Source: Pseudomonas sp. SLFW (lineage in GTDB: Bacteria; Pseudomonadota; Gammaproteobacteria; Pseudomonadales; Pseudomonadaceae). From it: 64,000 nucleotides of DNA. Below the pieces are notes generated by a model. It did no database searches and was not told where the DNA came from. It was given only the letters and a program-made list of their open reading frames with translations. The DNA lies in contig NZ_JAAAKW010000009.1 of NCBI RefSeq assembly GCF_009905615.1, positions 62,001 through 126,000 of the forward strand, given 5' to 3'. Both the position numbers and the translations under genes were made by a program. Positions 16,289 through 25,633 of this stretch are shown here, in pieces (the first letter of the stretch is position 1; each line of letters opens with the position of its first letter).

Positions 16289-17617
16289 ATGACCACTTCT
16301 AACACCATTCGCCGACTCGACGCTGCTGACCCGGATTTCGCTCGACATCTGGATCATCTGCTGAGCTGGGAAAGCGTGTCTGACGATTCGGTCAATCAGC
16401 GTGTGCTGGACATCATCAAGAACGTGCGCGAGCGCGGCGATGCGGCATTGGTGGAATACACCCAGCGTTTCGACGGGTTGGAAGTGGCGTCCATGGCTGA
16501 CCTCATCCTGCCTCGCGAGCGACTGGAACTGGCGCTGACCCGCATTACCCCCGCTCAACGCCAGGCGCTGGAGAAAGCCGCTGACCGCGTGCGCAATTAC
16601 CACGAGCGTCAGAAGCAGGACTCCTGGAGCTACACCGAGGCCGACGGCACCGTGCTGGGCCAGAAAGTGACGCCACTGGACCGCGCCGGTCTTTACGTGC
16701 CAGGCGGCAAGGCGTCCTACCCGTCCTCGGTGTTGATGAACGCGATTCCGGCGAAAGTGGCGGGCGTCGGTGAAGTGGTGATGGTCGTGCCCACCCCTCG
16801 TGGAGAGATCAACGAACTGGTATTGGCGGCGGCCTGCATCGCCGGTGTGGACCGCGTGTTCACCATCGGCGGCGCCCAGGCAGTCGCGGCACTGGCTTAC
16901 GGCACCGAAAGCGTTCCGCAGGTGGACAAGGTGGTCGGTCCCGGCAACATCTATGTCGCCACGGCCAAGCGCCATGTATTCGGCCAGGTCGGCATCGACA
17001 TGATTGCCGGCCCTTCGGAAATCCTCGTGGTGTGCGACGGTCAGACCGATCCGGACTGGATCGCCATGGACCTGTTCTCCCAAGCTGAACACGACGAGGA
17101 CGCTCAGGCGATTCTGGTCAGCCCGGACGAGGCATTTCTCGACCAGGTCGCTGCCAGCATCGCAAAACTGATGCCGACCATGGAGCGGGCGGAAATTATC
17201 AACACCTCGATCAACGGCCGGGGCGCACTGATCAAAGTGGCTGACATGGCTCAGGCCATCGAAGTTGCCAACCGCATCGCGCCGGAACACTTGGAGCTGT
17301 CGGTGGCAGACCCTGAAGCCTGGCTGCCGCAGATCCGTCACGCAGGCGCCATCTTCATGGGCCGCCACACCTCCGAAGCGTTGGGCGATTACTGCGCGGG
17401 GCCAAACCACGTCTTGCCGACCTCCGGCACTGCGCGGTTTTCGTCGCCACTGGGCGTCTACGACTTTCAGAAACGCTCCTCGATCATCTTCTGCTCGGAG
17501 CAGGGCGCATCGGAATTGGGCAAGACCGCTTCGGTGCTGGCGCGGGGTGAGTCGCTGACCGCCCACGCCCGCAGCGCCGAATACCGGATCGTCGACAACC
17601 AACAAGAAGGCAAGTGA
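16289..17617 (+). CDS. hisD: Histidinol dehydrogenase HisD
   Basis: A 442-residue zinc-dependent enzyme that oxidises L-histidinol to L-histidine in two NAD+-dependent steps. Conserved motifs include YVPGGKASYPSSVLMN, the GPGN...P region, and DLFSQAEHDEDAQ containing zinc ligands. The ATG at 16289 has TAGAGG eight bases upstream; an in-frame ATG ten codons earlier lacks that. It overlaps no gene and is followed at once by hisC. Confidence 0.96.
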   Translation: MTTSNTIRRLDAADPDFARHLDHLLSWESVSDDSVNQRVLDIIKNVRERGDAALVEYTQRFDGLEVASMADLILPRERLELALTRITPAQRQALEKAADRVRNYHERQKQDSWSYTEADGTVLGQKVTPLDRAGLYVPGGKASYPSSVLMNAIPAKVAGVGEVVMVVPTPRGEINELVLAAACIAGVDRVFTIGGAQAVAALAYGTESVPQVDKVVGPGNIYVATAKRHVFGQVGIDMIAGPSEILVVCDGQTDPDWIAMDLFSQAEHDEDAQAILVSPDEAFLDQVAASIAKLMPTMERAEIINTSINGRGALIKVADMAQAIEVANRIAPEHLELSVADPEAWLPQIRHAGAIFMGRHTSEALGDYCAGPNHVLPTSGTARFSSPLGVYDFQKRSSIIFCSEQGASELGKTASVLARGESLTAHARSAEYRIVDNQQEGK

Positions 17618-17619
17618 GC

Positions 17620-18672
17620 ATGAGCAAGTTCTGGAGTCCTCTCGTTCGCGACCTCGTGCCTTACGTGCCGGGCGAACAACCCAAGCTGACCAAGCTGGTG
17701 AAGCTGAACACCAACGAAAACCCCTACGGCCCGTCGCCCAAAGCGATTGAAGCGATGCGTGCCGAAGTCAACGACGACCTGCGTCTGTATCCCGATCCGA
17801 ACGGCGACCTGCTGAAGCAATCGGTTGCCCGTTATTACGGCGTGGAGACGAACCGCGTCTTCCTCGGCAATGGCTCCGATGAGGTGCTGGCCCACGCGTA
17901 TCACGCGTTCTTTCTGCAAGAGAAGCCGCTGCTGTTCCCGGACATCAGCTACAGCTTCTACCCGGTGTACTGCGGCCTGTATGGCGTCGAGTACGAGGCC
18001 GTGCCATTGGACGAGCAGTTCCAGATTCGCGTCGAAGACTACGCCCGTCCGAATGGCGGGATTATCTTCCCGAACCCCAACGCCCCGACGGGCTGCCTGA
18101 TGCCTCTAGACGCTGTCGAAAGCATCCTGAAAGCCAGCCCGGATTCGGTGGTGATCGTCGATGAGGCGTATATCGACTTCGGCGGCGAAACGGCCATCAC
18201 TCTGGTGGACCGTTATCCGAACCTGCTGGTAACCCAGACCTTGTCCAAATCCCGCTCGCTGGCGGGCCTGCGGGTCGGTCTGGCAGTGGGGCATCCGGAC
18301 TTGATCGAAGCGCTGGAGCGGGTGAAGAACAGCTTCAATTCCTACCCGCTGGATCGCATGGCTATCGTTGGCGCGGCGGCTGCGTTCGATGATCGGGAAT
18401 ACTTCGAGAAGACCTGCAATCTGGTCATTGCCAGTCGCGAGAAGCTGATTGGGCAGCTGGAAGGCAAAGGGTTTGAAGTACTGCCATCGGCGGCGAACTT
18501 CATCTTCGCCCGTCACCCGAAACACGACGCGGCGGGCCTTGCGGCCAAGGTGCGTGAGCAGGGCGTAATCGTTCGTCACTTCAAGCAAGAACGTATCGCG
18601 CAGTTCCTGCGTATTTCAATCGGCACGCCTGAGCAGAATCAGGCGCTGATTGATGCGTTGGGCGATCTCTAA
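17620..18672 (+). CDS. hisC: Histidinol-phosphate aminotransferase HisC
   Basis: A 350-residue fold-type I PLP aminotransferase. The Schiff-base lysine lies in QTLSKSRSLAGLR; the NTNENPYGPSP start and the NPNAPTG motif are typical. It converts imidazole-acetol phosphate to histidinol phosphate. An in-frame GTG at 17614 overlaps the hisD stop, but AAGAAGG is better placed for the ATG at 17620. The operon hisG-hisD-hisC is the usual separate Pseudomonas his locus. Confidence 0.95.
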   Translation: MSKFWSPLVRDLVPYVPGEQPKLTKLVKLNTNENPYGPSPKAIEAMRAEVNDDLRLYPDPNGDLLKQSVARYYGVETNRVFLGNGSDEVLAHAYHAFFLQEKPLLFPDISYSFYPVYCGLYGVEYEAVPLDEQFQIRVEDYARPNGGIIFPNPNAPTGCLMPLDAVESILKASPDSVVIVDEAYIDFGGETAITLVDRYPNLLVTQTLSKSRSLAGLRVGLAVGHPDLIEALERVKNSFNSYPLDRMAIVGAAAAFDDREYFEKTCNLVIASREKLIGQLEGKGFEVLPSAANFIFARHPKHDAAGLAAKVREQGVIVRHFKQERIAQFLRISIGTPEQNQALIDALGDL

Positions 18673-18721
18673 GCAGCCCAGTCCTTCGGAGTTCCGCAAT
18701 TGGAGGCCGAGCACCAGGCCA

Positions 18722-18812
18722 CTGTGGGAGCGAATTTATTCGCGAAAGATGGTTCAGGCGAAGTAGATGTGTCGCCTGCGCCGGCCTCTCGCGAATGAAT
18801 TCGCTCCCACAG
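18722..18812. repeat. REPIN-like inverted repeat, copy 1 (spacer type A)
   Basis: A left arm CTGTGGGAGCGAATTTATTCGCGA and an inverted right arm TCGCGAATGAATTCGCTCCCACAG enclose a ~43-base spacer containing the inner repeat CAGGCGA...TCGCCTG. Each arm has its own GCGAAT-N2-ATTCGC palindrome. The pattern is that of paired Pseudomonas REP sequences (REPINs). It lies between the convergent hisC and algW. Confidence 0.8.
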
Positions 18813-18859
18813 GTTTGTTCACCGCCCGCCCATTCAACCAGGCGGGCGATGCTCCGGGA

Positions 18860-20020
<1,161 letters not shown>

Positions 20021-20121
20021 TGAGCAAGGTCCTGAGGGTAGATACGCAGCTTACCTGCGCCATAATGGCGGGCATTATACGAGGACCGGGACGGTCTGAA
20101 CTGCAAATTTAGGAGACTTTT

Positions 20122-20880
20122 ATGGCTGTTTCTCTGAGCACTCTCGTCGAGGAGGCCGACCGCTATCTGGGCAGCGCCCGGGTTCAGGATTATTGCCCCA
20201 ACGGTCTGCAGGTCGAGGGGCGCCCACAGGTCACCCGAATCGTCTCCGGTGTGACGGCCAGCCAGGCACTGCTTGATGCTGCGGTCGAGGCGAATGCCGA
20301 CCTGGTACTGGTGCATCACGGTTATTTCTGGAAAGGCGAAAACCCGTGCATCACCGGCATGAAGCAACGGCGCCTCAAGACCCTGCTCAAGCACGACATC
20401 GGCTTGCTGGCCTATCACCTGCCGCTGGATTTGCATGCCGAGGTGGGCAATAACGTGCAATTGGCGCGGCAGCTGGACATTACGGTGGAGGGGCCGCTGG
20501 ATCCGGACAATCCCCGCATCGTCGGGTTGGTAGGTTCGCTGTCCGAGCCCATGACCCCACGGGATTTTGCCCACCGCGTGCAAAGTACGCTGGGCCGGGA
20601 ACCCCTCCTTATAGAAGGCAGCAAAATGATTCGGCGCGTCGGTTGGTGCACGGGAGGCGGGCAGGGCTATATCGATCAGGCCGTTCTGGCGGGTGTCGAT
20701 CTGTACTTGAGCGGTGAGGCCTCAGAGCAGACTTTCCACAGCGCGCGGGAAAACGACATCAGCTTCATCGCTGCAGGGCACCACGCCACCGAGCGTTATG
20801 GCGTGCAGGCCTTGGGTGATTACCTGGCGCGGCGTTTCGCGTTGGAGCATTTGTTCATCGATTGCCCGAATCCAATCTGA
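20122..20880 (+). CDS. Nif3-like dinuclear metal centre protein (YbgI)
   Basis: A 252-residue protein of the Nif3/YbgI family, which forms hexameric rings with a dinuclear metal site. The metal ligands are expected in VHHGYFWKGENP and in AGHHATERYG near the C-terminus. The family has been linked to GTP cyclohydrolase-type chemistry, but the physiological role is unsettled. The ATG has TTTAGGAGA upstream. It precedes cysD in the same direction but with a separate promoter candidate. Confidence 0.9.
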   Translation: MAVSLSTLVEEADRYLGSARVQDYCPNGLQVEGRPQVTRIVSGVTASQALLDAAVEANADLVLVHHGYFWKGENPCITGMKQRRLKTLLKHDIGLLAYHLPLDLHAEVGNNVQLARQLDITVEGPLDPDNPRIVGLVGSLSEPMTPRDFAHRVQSTLGREPLLIEGSKMIRRVGWCTGGGQGYIDQAVLAGVDLYLSGEASEQTFHSARENDISFIAAGHHATERYGVQALGDYLARRFALEHLFIDCPNPI

Positions 20881-20917
20881 TGAATCAACCGAATCCCGAG
20901 CTATATGGTTAGACCGT

Positions 20918-20946
20918 TTCGATCTATAGGGGTCGCTGATTAGAAT
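20918..20946 (+). promoter_or_regulatory. cysD: Sigma70-like promoter for cysD
   Basis: TTCGAT (20918-20923), a 17-base spacer and TAGAAT (20941-20946), about 75 bases before the cysD ATG. The -35 is imperfect, as often seen for activator-dependent promoters. CysB control is expected from known sulfur regulation, but no CysB site could be recognised by eye. Confidence 0.45.
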
Positions 20947-21022
20947 CGGGCCTCATGATAAAGTGCCTCGCTCGACAGAGCCCGCAGGCTCTCCACACAA
21001 GTACGTTATCCCGTGAGTAACC

Positions 21023-21940
21023 ATGGTCGACAAACTGACGCATCTGAAACAGCTGGAGGCGGAAAGCATCCACATCATCCGCGAGGTCGCCGCCGAGTTC
21101 GATAACCCGGTGATGCTGTACTCGATCGGCAAGGACTCCGCCGTGATGCTGCACCTGGCGCGCAAGGCGTTCTTTCCGGGCAAGCTGCCGTTCCCGGTGA
21201 TGCACGTCGACACGCGGTGGAAATTCCAGGAAATGTACCGCTTCCGCGACAAGATGGTCGAGGAGATGGGCCTTGAGCTCATCACCCACATCAACCCGGA
21301 AGGCGTGGCGCAGGACATCAACCCGTTCACCCACGGCAGCTCCAAGCACACCGACATCATGAAAACCCAAGGCCTGAAACAGGCGCTGGACAAGCACGGC
21401 TTCGACGCCGCCTTCGGTGGCGCCCGCCGCGACGAAGAAAAATCCCGCGCCAAGGAGCGCGTGTATTCCTTCCGCGACAGCAAGCACCGCTGGGACCCGA
21501 AAAACCAGCGCCCCGAGCTGTGGAACGTCTACAACGGCAACGTCAACAAAGGCGAATCGATCCGCGTGTTCCCGCTCTCCAACTGGACCGAGCTGGACAT
21601 CTGGCAGTACATCTATCTGGAAGGCATCCCGATCGTCCCGCTGTACTTCGCAGCCGAGCGTGAAGTCATCGAGAAGAACGGCACCCTGATCATGATCGAC
21701 GACGACCGCATCCTTGAGCACCTCACCGACGAGGAAAAAGCGCGCATCGTCAAAAAGAAAGTGCGTTTCCGCACCCTGGGCTGCTACCCGTTGACGGGCG
21801 CTGTCGAGTCGGAAGCCGAGACCCTGACGGACATCATTCAGGAAATGCTCCTGACGCGAACTTCCGAGCGCCAAGGCCGAGTCATCGACCACGATGGTGC
21901 GGGCTCGATGGAAGATAAAAAACGTCAAGGTTATTTCTAA
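21023..21940 (+). CDS. cysD: Sulfate adenylyltransferase subunit 2, CysD
   Basis: A 305-residue PAPS-reductase-fold (adenine nucleotide alpha hydrolase-like) protein with the pyrophosphate loop SIGKDSAVMLHLARK. With the CysN GTPase it makes adenylylsulfate from ATP and sulfate, the first step of assimilatory sulfate reduction. The C-terminus (RVIDHDGAGSMEDKKRQGYF) is the conserved end of CysD. It is 9 bases ahead of cysNC, so the pair is one operon. Confidence 0.96.
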   Translation: MVDKLTHLKQLEAESIHIIREVAAEFDNPVMLYSIGKDSAVMLHLARKAFFPGKLPFPVMHVDTRWKFQEMYRFRDKMVEEMGLELITHINPEGVAQDINPFTHGSSKHTDIMKTQGLKQALDKHGFDAAFGGARRDEEKSRAKERVYSFRDSKHRWDPKNQRPELWNVYNGNVNKGESIRVFPLSNWTELDIWQYIYLEGIPIVPLYFAAEREVIEKNGTLIMIDDDRILEHLTDEEKARIVKKKVRFRTLGCYPLTGAVESEAETLTDIIQEMLLTRTSERQGRVIDHDGAGSMEDKKRQGYF

Positions 21941-21949
21941 GGGGTTGTC

Positions 21950-23848
21950 ATGTCGCATCAATCTGATTTGATCAGCGAGGACATCCTCGCCTACCTGGGC
22001 CAGCACGAACGTAAAGAGATGCTGCGCTTCCTGACCTGTGGCAACGTCGACGACGGCAAGAGCACGCTGATCGGCCGTCTGCTGCACGACTCCAAGATGA
22101 TCTACGAAGATCATCTGGAAGCCATCACCCGTGATTCCAAGAAGTCCGGCACCACCGGCGATGACGTCGACCTGGCGCTGCTGGTGGACGGTCTGCAAGC
22201 CGAGCGTGAGCAGGGCATCACCATCGACGTTGCGTATCGCTACTTCTCGACGTCGAAGCGCAAGTTCATCATTGCCGACACTCCCGGCCATGAGCAGTAC
22301 ACCCGCAACATGGCCACCGGTGCGTCCACCTGTGACCTGGCGATCATCCTGGTCGACGCCCGTTATGGCGTGCAGACCCAGACCCGCCGCCACAGCTACA
22401 TTGCATCGCTGCTGGGCATCAAGCACATCGTGGTTGCCATCAACAAGATGGACCTCAATGGCTTCGACGAAACGATCTTCGAGCAGATCAAGGCCGATTA
22501 CCTGAAGTTTGCCGACCGTATCGCGCTCAAGCCGACCACCATGGAATTCGTTCCGATGTCGGCGCTCAAGGGCGACAACGTCGTGAACAAGAGCGACCGC
22601 TCGCCGTGGTACACCGGCAAGTCGCTGATGGAAATCCTCGAAACGGTCGAGATCGCGGGCGACCGCAACCTCGACGATCTGCGCTTCCCGGTGCAGTACG
22701 TCAACCGCCCGAACCTGAACTTCCGTGGCTTCGCCGGTACGCTGGCCAGCGGCATCGTGCGCAAAGGCGACGACATTGTCGTGCTGCCGTCGGGCAAGAC
22801 CAGCCGCGTGAAATCCATCGTCACCTTCGAAGGTGAACTGGAGCACGCAGGCCCGGGTCAGGCCGTGACCCTGACTATGGAAGACGAAATCGACATCTCC
22901 CGGGGCGACCTGTTGGTGCACGCCGACAACGTTCCGCAAGTGGCTGACGCCTTCGACGCCATGCTGGTGTGGATGGCCGAAGAGCCGATGCTGCCGGGCA
23001 AGAAATACGACATCAAGCGCGCCACGTCCTACGTGCCGGGTTCGATTGCCAGCATCACCCACCGGGTCGATGTGAACACGCTGGAAGAGGGCCCTGCCAG
23101 CGCGCTGCAGCTGAACGAAATCGGCCGCGTGAAGATCAGCCTCGACGCGCCCATCGCGCTGGACGGCTACGACAGCAACCGCACCACCGGCGCGTTCATT
23201 GTCATCGACCGTTTGACCAACGGCACCGTCGCGGCAGGCATGATCATCGCCAAGCCGGGCACAGGCGGTCATGGCAGTCATCACGGCGCGCTGGCTCACG
23301 TCTCGGTCGAAGAGCGCGCTCAGCGTTTTGGTCAGAAGCCGGCTACCGTGCTGTTCAGCGGCTTGTCGGGCGCGGGCAAGAGCACGCTGGCCTACGCCGT
23401 GGAGCGCAAGCTGTTCGACATGGGCCGTGCGGTGTTTGTCCTCGACGGCCAGAACCTGCGCCACGACCTGAACAAAGGTCTGCCGCAGGACCGCGCCGGT
23501 CGTACCGAGAACTGGCGTCGTGCCGCCCACGTAGCGCGCCAGTTCAACGAAGCGGGCCTGCTGACCCTGGCAGCGTTCGTGGCGCCGGATGCAGCAGGTC
23601 GTTCGAACGCCAAGGCGCTGATCGGCGATGATCGTCTGATCACCGTCTACGTTCAGGCGTCGCCTCAGGTGTGTCGCGAACGCGACCCGCAAGGTCTCTA
23701 CGCGGCGGACAAGGACAACATCCCGGGTGAGTCCTTCCCGTACGACGTGCCGCTGGATGCCGATCTGGTGATCGACACCCAAACGCTGAACGTCGAAGAC
23801 AGCGTCAAGCAAGTGCTGGACCTGCTGCGGGCACGCGGCGCGATCTAA
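21950..23848 (+). CDS. cysNC: Bifunctional sulfate adenylyltransferase subunit 1 / APS kinase CysNC
   Basis: A 632-residue fusion. The first ~440 residues are an EF-Tu-like GTPase (P loop GNVDDGKS at 31-38; ADTPGHEQY; NKMD) that drives CysD by GTP hydrolysis. The C-terminal ~190 residues are an APS kinase with P loop GLSGAGKS (471-478) that phosphorylates adenylylsulfate to PAPS. The fusion is common in pseudomonads and rhizobia, whereas E. coli has separate cysN and cysC. SD GGGG and ATG fit. A bidirectional terminator follows. Confidence 0.97.
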   Translation: MSHQSDLISEDILAYLGQHERKEMLRFLTCGNVDDGKSTLIGRLLHDSKMIYEDHLEAITRDSKKSGTTGDDVDLALLVDGLQAEREQGITIDVAYRYFSTSKRKFIIADTPGHEQYTRNMATGASTCDLAIILVDARYGVQTQTRRHSYIASLLGIKHIVVAINKMDLNGFDETIFEQIKADYLKFADRIALKPTTMEFVPMSALKGDNVVNKSDRSPWYTGKSLMEILETVEIAGDRNLDDLRFPVQYVNRPNLNFRGFAGTLASGIVRKGDDIVVLPSGKTSRVKSIVTFEGELEHAGPGQAVTLTMEDEIDISRGDLLVHADNVPQVADAFDAMLVWMAEEPMLPGKKYDIKRATSYVPGSIASITHRVDVNTLEEGPASALQLNEIGRVKISLDAPIALDGYDSNRTTGAFIVIDRLTNGTVAAGMIIAKPGTGGHGSHHGALAHVSVEERAQRFGQKPATVLFSGLSGAGKSTLAYAVERKLFDMGRAVFVLDGQNLRHDLNKGLPQDRAGRTENWRRAAHVARQFNEAGLLTLAAFVAPDAAGRSNAKALIGDDRLITVYVQASPQVCRERDPQGLYAADKDNIPGESFPYDVPLDADLVIDTQTLNVEDSVKQVLDLLRARGAI

Positions 23849-23864
23849 GCGTTGTTCGATTCAC

Positions 23865-23894
23865 AAAAGACCCGCCAGCGATGGCGGGTCTTTT
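23865..23894. terminator. Bidirectional terminator after cysNC
   Basis: AAAAGACCCGCCA and TGGCGGGTCTTTT form a 13-pair stem around a 4-base loop, flanked by A and T runs. It ends the cysD-cysNC transcript. Confidence 0.9.
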
Positions 23895-23926
23895 GTTCGA
23901 GTCATTCCAGGTGCAACGCATTCCAC

Positions 23927-24017
23927 CTGTAGGAGCGAATTCATTCGCGAGCGGTGGCGCATCCGACAGAAATTGATCGGATGTACTGGCGTCTCGCGAA
24001 TGAATTCGCTCCCACAG
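23927..24017. repeat. REPIN-like inverted repeat, copy 2 (spacer type B)
   Basis: Arms CTGTAGGAGCGAATTCATTCGCGA and TCGCGAATGAATTCGCTCCCACAG enclose a spacer with the inner repeat CATCCGA...TCGGATG. One base of the left arm (A for G) differs from the other copies. It lies just past the cysNC terminator. Confidence 0.8.
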
Positions 24018-24059
24018 GAGACCGCGCAAACCCGCTTCCACTGTCCGGATCAACGACGA

Positions 24060-24242
24060 TCACAACGCCAACCGCGAAGGCGATCGCCCCTCACACCGCT
24101 GATCAAACGTGTGCTTCTCGCACAGCTGTTCCCACTTCGTCTCATACTCCCGTTGCTCTGTGATGTAGCAATCCCTGACGCAATCTGCTGAAACGCAACC
24201 TGTCAGCGCGACGCATGCCGCGACTGTTTTGATGATGTCCAT
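24060..24242 (-). CDS. Small putative lipoprotein of unknown function
   Basis: A 60-residue frame with the ATG preceded by GGGAGG at four bases. The N-terminus MDIIKTVAACVALTGC resembles a short lipoprotein signal ending in an LTGC lipobox with Cys16. The mature part has four more cysteines (VSADCVRDCYITEQ... and EQLCEKHTFDQRC), which suggests disulfides. The signal has only one positive charge, which is weak. No family is recognised. It lies between a REPIN and the zapG terminator and would need its own promoter within about 24243-24340. Chance ORF cannot be excluded. Confidence 0.5.
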   Translation of the reverse strand: MDIIKTVAACVALTGCVSADCVRDCYITEQREYETKWEQLCEKHTFDQRCEGRSPSRLAL

Positions 24243-24338
24243 GAGCCCTCCCGAAAAACGGGGGCGAGCTTAGGGGTTATTGCGAAACGTCGGAACCGGC
24301 CGGGTCCGGTAAATGCGTAAGGCATTTCCGAAAGCCCA

Positions 24339-24374
24339 CAAAAAAGCCCGCCCCTGATCACCTCAGGGGCGGGC
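24339..24374 (-). terminator. Rho-independent terminator after zapG
   Basis: GCCCGCCCCTGA and TCAGGGGCGGGC form a 12-pair stem with a 5-base loop; on the minus strand it is followed by a T run, so it terminates the zapG transcript. Confidence 0.9.
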
Positions 24375-24392
24375 TCGTGATTGCAGACTCGC

Positions 24393-24830
24393 TTACTTTT
24401 TCAGACCGTAATGCTCGTCCAGCATGCCCGGCGTGTTCGGCGCTTTTGGCGCGTAGTCACGTGGAGGCTCTGCGGCAGTGCGCGGCGGTGTCAGGCGGTC
24501 GCGAGGCGCTTGCAGTGCATCCGGGTGCAGCGCAGCGAGCAGGCGTTGACGGGTGATGTCGTCGGTGGCCAGACGGTTCGCGCCTTCGGCCAAATGTTCC
24601 TGAACATCCTGATAGCTCTGGGACAGCTTTTGCACCAGGTTAGCCGTGCTGTTGAAGTGGGTGACCACCTCGTTCTGATACGTGTCGAAACGCTCCTGAA
24701 CGTCATCCAGCTGGCGCTGAGTGCTGTTAGGCGCGGCATTGGGCAGCGCACGCGCCACGAAGAAACCGATGGCGACACCAACGATCAGGGCGATAGTCGG
24801 CAGCAACCAAACTAAGAGCGAGTAATCCAC
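24393..24830 (-). CDS. zapG: YhcB/ZapG-family cell envelope protein (DUF1043)
   Basis: A 145-residue protein with a single N-terminal transmembrane helix (about 7-27) followed by a cytoplasmic coiled coil (about 38-100) and a Pro-rich tail. In E. coli YhcB/ZapG interacts with division and elongation proteins and affects envelope synthesis. It is monocistronic here, ending in a strong terminator. The name is transferred by family resemblance. Confidence 0.88.
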   Translation of the reverse strand: MDYSLLVWLLPTIALIVGVAIGFFVARALPNAAPNSTQRQLDDVQERFDTYQNEVVTHFNSTANLVQKLSQSYQDVQEHLAEGANRLATDDITRQRLLAALHPDALQAPRDRLTPPRTAAEPPRDYAPKAPNTPGMLDEHYGLKK

Positions 24831-24975
24831 GAGTCCTTCCTCTATAAACGGCTTTGCTTTACGTTAACGGCTCGAACCTGCGCTGTATAGCGGCGACGCG
24901 TCGCCGACATGCCAGCCACAGACAATCAGCTAGACGAGTCGACCCAATTGAAGGTCACGGAGTTCATTCTTGCTC

Positions 24976-25605
24976 ATGCGTGAAACCCCTGTATTCATCG
25001 ACGGCCCGGTGGGCCAACTCGAAGCCCTGTACCTTGATCTGGAAGGGGCCAAGGGCCTGGCGCTGATCTGCCATCCTAACCCGGTTCAGGGCGGCACGAT
25101 GCTCAACAAAGTCATCTCGACTCTGCAACGTACCGCCCGCGACGCGGGATACATTACCTTGCGTTTCAATTATCGGGGTGTTGGCGCCAGCGCTGGCAGT
25201 TCGGACATGGGGCAGGGCGAAGTCGATGATGCTGAAGCCGCTGCCACCTGGTTTCGCGAAAAACATCCGGACCTGCCCATGACGCTGTTCGGGTTTTCCT
25301 TCGGCGGTTTCGTCGCGGCCACCCTCGGCGGGCGTCTCGAAGCCAAGGGTGAAACCTTGAATCACCTGTTCATGGTTGCGCCTGCTGTCATGCGCATTGC
25401 CGACCCGAGCGCCCTCCCGCAAAAAGGGCCACTGACCCTGATTCAGCCGGAAACCGATGAAGTGGTTGACCCACAACTCGTATATGCCTGGTCTGACGCA
25501 CTCTCGCGCCCCCATGAGCTGCTGAAAGTGGCAGAATGCGGACACTTTTTCCACGGCAAGCTGACCGACCTCAAGGATCTGGTCCTGCCGCGCCTTTCGA
25601 ACTGA
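24976..25605 (+). CDS. Alpha/beta hydrolase (dienelactone-hydrolase-like)
   Basis: A 209-residue alpha/beta hydrolase. The nucleophile elbow is GFSFGG, followed later by an acidic TDEVVDP and the histidine in ECGHFFHGKL, so a complete catalytic triad is likely. The N-terminal HPNPVQGGTM loop is typical of this small hydrolase family found next to trpS in pseudomonads. The substrate is unknown. A TTG two codons upstream (24970) is better spaced from GGAG and is an alternative start. Confidence 0.88.
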   Translation: MRETPVFIDGPVGQLEALYLDLEGAKGLALICHPNPVQGGTMLNKVISTLQRTARDAGYITLRFNYRGVGASAGSSDMGQGEVDDAEAAATWFREKHPDLPMTLFGFSFGGFVAATLGGRLEAKGETLNHLFMVAPAVMRIADPSALPQKGPLTLIQPETDEVVDPQLVYAWSDALSRPHELLKVAECGHFFHGKLTDLKDLVLPRLSN

Positions 25606-25633
25606 TTGCTGCACCCAGAATAAGCGACCCGCC

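Noticed and set aside
16157..17605. 482-codon minus-strand frame opposite hisD
   Set aside because: Antisense shadow with no domain; hisD is intact.
20924..23812. 962-codon open frame on the minus strand across cysD-cysNC
   Set aside because: It is antisense to two genes with clear catalytic motifs. Such long antisense frames are common in GC-rich coding DNA, and the translation is His/Val/Arg-rich without recognisable domains.
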